NCBI RefSeq assembly: GCF_002967765.1 | Contig: NZ_PUHY01000015.1 | Coordinates: 248,001-312,000, forward strand | Origin: Blastopirellula marina | GTDB taxonomy: Bacteria; Planctomycetota; Planctomycetia; Pirellulales; Pirellulaceae | Length of the DNA: 64,000 nucleotides | Direction of reading: 5' to 3' | Shown: one piece after another, positions 62,952 through 64,000 of the stretch | How the letters are laid out: each line of letters starts with the position of its first letter | How positions within the stretch are numbered: position 1 is the first letter of the stretch | Notes under the pieces: model-generated | Told to the model about the DNA's origin: nothing | The model's input: the letters and a program-made list of their open reading frames with translations, nothing else | Database searches by the model: none | Program-made: the position numbers and the translations under genes

Positions 62952-63791
62952 GTGACTGGTTGGAAAATAACATCATTCGCGGCGATTACGTTGCTCGTCT
63001 GCGGGGCATTCGCCCGGGCCGAGGAGCTTGCCGTGCGAATGGTCCCAAATCAGCTAATTGCAGAACGGGCAGACAAGACCCTGCGGGCTGATGTGTACCT
63101 TCCCGCTGGCGAAGGTCCGTTTCCTGCCGTGTTGATGATTCATGGTGGTGCGTGGGCTGGCGGCTCGCGAAGCAACATGGCGGGCAACGCCTTATTTCTC
63201 GCAAATAACGGCTACGCAGTCGCTTCGATTTCCTATCGATTCGCACCCAGCCACGTGTTCCCGGCTCAGTTAGAAGATTGCCGAGAAGGCTTAAAATGGC
63301 TGGTCGAACACGCGGAGCAGTTCCATATCGATACCAATCGAATTGCAAGTTGGGGGCACTCGGCCGGAGGTCACTTAGCCTGCCTAGTGGCTGCAACCGA
63401 TGCTGAGAAAGATCCTGAGGCTCCTCAACTGAAAGCAGTGGTCGCAGGAGCGGCACCATGCGACTTCACGAACGAACCGCTGGAAAGCCGGCGTCTGTCG
63501 TTCTTCCTGGGGGGCTCCAGAGCCGAAAAGCCGGGCGCGTACGTCATGGCTTCGCCCATTTCGCATGTGACCGCCAAGTGTCCGCCGATCTTTTTCTTCC
63601 ATGGGACAGAAGACAATGTGGTGCCGATCGAGGAAGCTCAGGTGATGCACGACAAATTGTCGAGTCTTGGTATACCGACCGTTTTCTACAAATCTCAGGG
63701 CCGAGGTCATATCGGTAGCCTGATCGATCCGGAGGCCCGTCGAGAGGCATTGAAATTCCTCGACGGACAGCTCAAACTCGGTGGGTCGTAA
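62952..63791 (+). CDS. secreted alpha/beta hydrolase (esterase/lipase, BD-FAE type)
   Basis: The roughly 279-residue protein starts at GTG 62952, behind GGAG, with a signal peptide (ITSFAAITLLVCGAFARA-E). The hydrolase core shows VLMIHGGAWAGGSRSNM (oxyanion hole HGGxW), the nucleophile Ser in ASWGHSAGGHLACLVA, the Asp in FFFHGTEDNVVPIEEA and the His in SQGRGHIGS. This pattern fits carbohydrate esterases and lipases of the BD-FAE/Aes group. The gene is divergent from ribBA, with about 150 bases between the starts. Confidence 0.92.
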   Translation: MTGWKITSFAAITLLVCGAFARAEELAVRMVPNQLIAERADKTLRADVYLPAGEGPFPAVLMIHGGAWAGGSRSNMAGNALFLANNGYAVASISYRFAPSHVFPAQLEDCREGLKWLVEHAEQFHIDTNRIASWGHSAGGHLACLVAATDAEKDPEAPQLKAVVAGAAPCDFTNEPLESRRLSFFLGGSRAEKPGAYVMASPISHVTAKCPPIFFFHGTEDNVVPIEEAQVMHDKLSSLGIPTVFYKSQGRGHIGSLIDPEARREALKFLDGQLKLGGS

Positions 63792-63914
63792 TTGGCCTGG
63801 GAACCGTTTCTCGCCGAGGCATCGAACCGGATGTGATTTCTCTGGTCATCACTCGAATCGCGTCCATACACCTGGTTTGCGGACGGCAAGCCCACTTGAG
63901 ATGGCAGGAAATGC

Positions 63915-64000
63915 ATGAGTGACGCGGCAAGCCAAGGGCCAGGACTCGATGTCGAAGAATACATCGAGCAGCAGCACTTCTTTCAGGGCGTTCAATCGGG
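63915..64000 (+). CDS. N-terminus of an unknown cytoplasmic protein, truncated by the window end
   Basis: An open frame begins at ATG 63915 with AGGAAA upstream and continues to the window end: the first residues are MSDAASQGPGLDVEEYIEQ followed by QHFFQGVQSG. The phrase 'GLDVEEYIEQ' is familiar from planctomycete hypothetical proteins of a few hundred residues, but only 28 residues are visible. No function can be given. Confidence 0.55.
   Translation, partial: MSDAASQGPGLDVEEYIEQQHFFQGVQS

Overview
The window reads as chromosomal DNA of a planctomycete, most likely a member of the Pirellulaceae (Blastopirellula/Bremerella/Rhodopirellula type). This rests on gene content: an alternative complex III with a caa3-type oxidase, a slipin-type band-7 protein, secreted PQQ-like propellers that begin with a 'NWPEFRG' motif, a DUF1080 protein, a sulfatase, an SGNH sialate-esterase-like protein, and many short lineage-restricted membrane or secreted proteins. 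No phage, insertion sequence, CRISPR array or rRNA operon was found. The species assignment is an inference.

Layout. 1-3000: a truncated slipin gene, two tRNA-like elements (one clear tRNA-Cys, one aberrant tRNA with anticodon AGG), a secreted EF-hand protein and a Tat-exported intradiol-dioxygenase-like protein. 3000-5000: the ABC-F ATPase Uup. 4960-19159 (minus strand): one continuous respiratory operon, actA-actB-actC-actDE(fused)-actF-small membrane protein-SCO-coxII(with haem c)-coxI-coxIII-coxIV-second coxIII. It is followed upstream by a RegA/RegB (PrrA/PrrB) redox two-component pair (19424-21459). Together these encode electron flow from quinol through ACIII to a cytochrome c oxidase, with a redox sensor beside it. 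21500-29600: DAHP synthase, Rieske ferredoxin, CysQ-like phosphatase, SMP-30 protein, an ankyrin-SUKH protein with an unknown neighbour, a radical SAM protein and a DUF1080 protein. 29600-37300: a secreted aromatic-rich protein behind a strong sigma-54 promoter signature, a thioredoxin/CxxCH/PDZ protein paired with a PQQ-like propeller, HAD phosphatase, thioesterase, HEAT-repeat protein and class IV aminotransferase. 37294-40422: a Feo iron-uptake operon with two FeoA proteins, a recognisable sigma-70 promoter and a Fur-type box. 40584-50750: unknown membrane protein, sialate-esterase-like protein, transglutaminase-like protein, sulfatase, bestrophin, universal stress protein, LysR regulator, PPK2 and GH43 glycosidase. 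50872-54883: groES-groEL with a near-perfect sigma-54 promoter and no CIRCE element, next to a group of small membrane proteins. 54914-64000: Gfo/Idh oxidoreductase, GNAT acetyltransferase, rhamnulokinase, CPA2 antiporter, APS reductase with its Rrf2 regulator and a strong palindromic operator, RibBA, an alpha/beta hydrolase and a truncated unknown gene.

The observations I rate highest are the two sigma-54 promoter signatures (upstream of groESL and of the secreted aromatic-rich protein). Each has an inverted repeat at enhancer distance. Next come the His/Asp/Glu-rich tails on most membrane subunits of the respiratory operon, the palindrome upstream of cysH-rrf2, and a pair of operator-like repeats between the universal stress protein and the divergent LysR gene. 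Start codons were chosen by visible Shine-Dalgarno sequences, overlaps and family length; coordinates include the stop codon.
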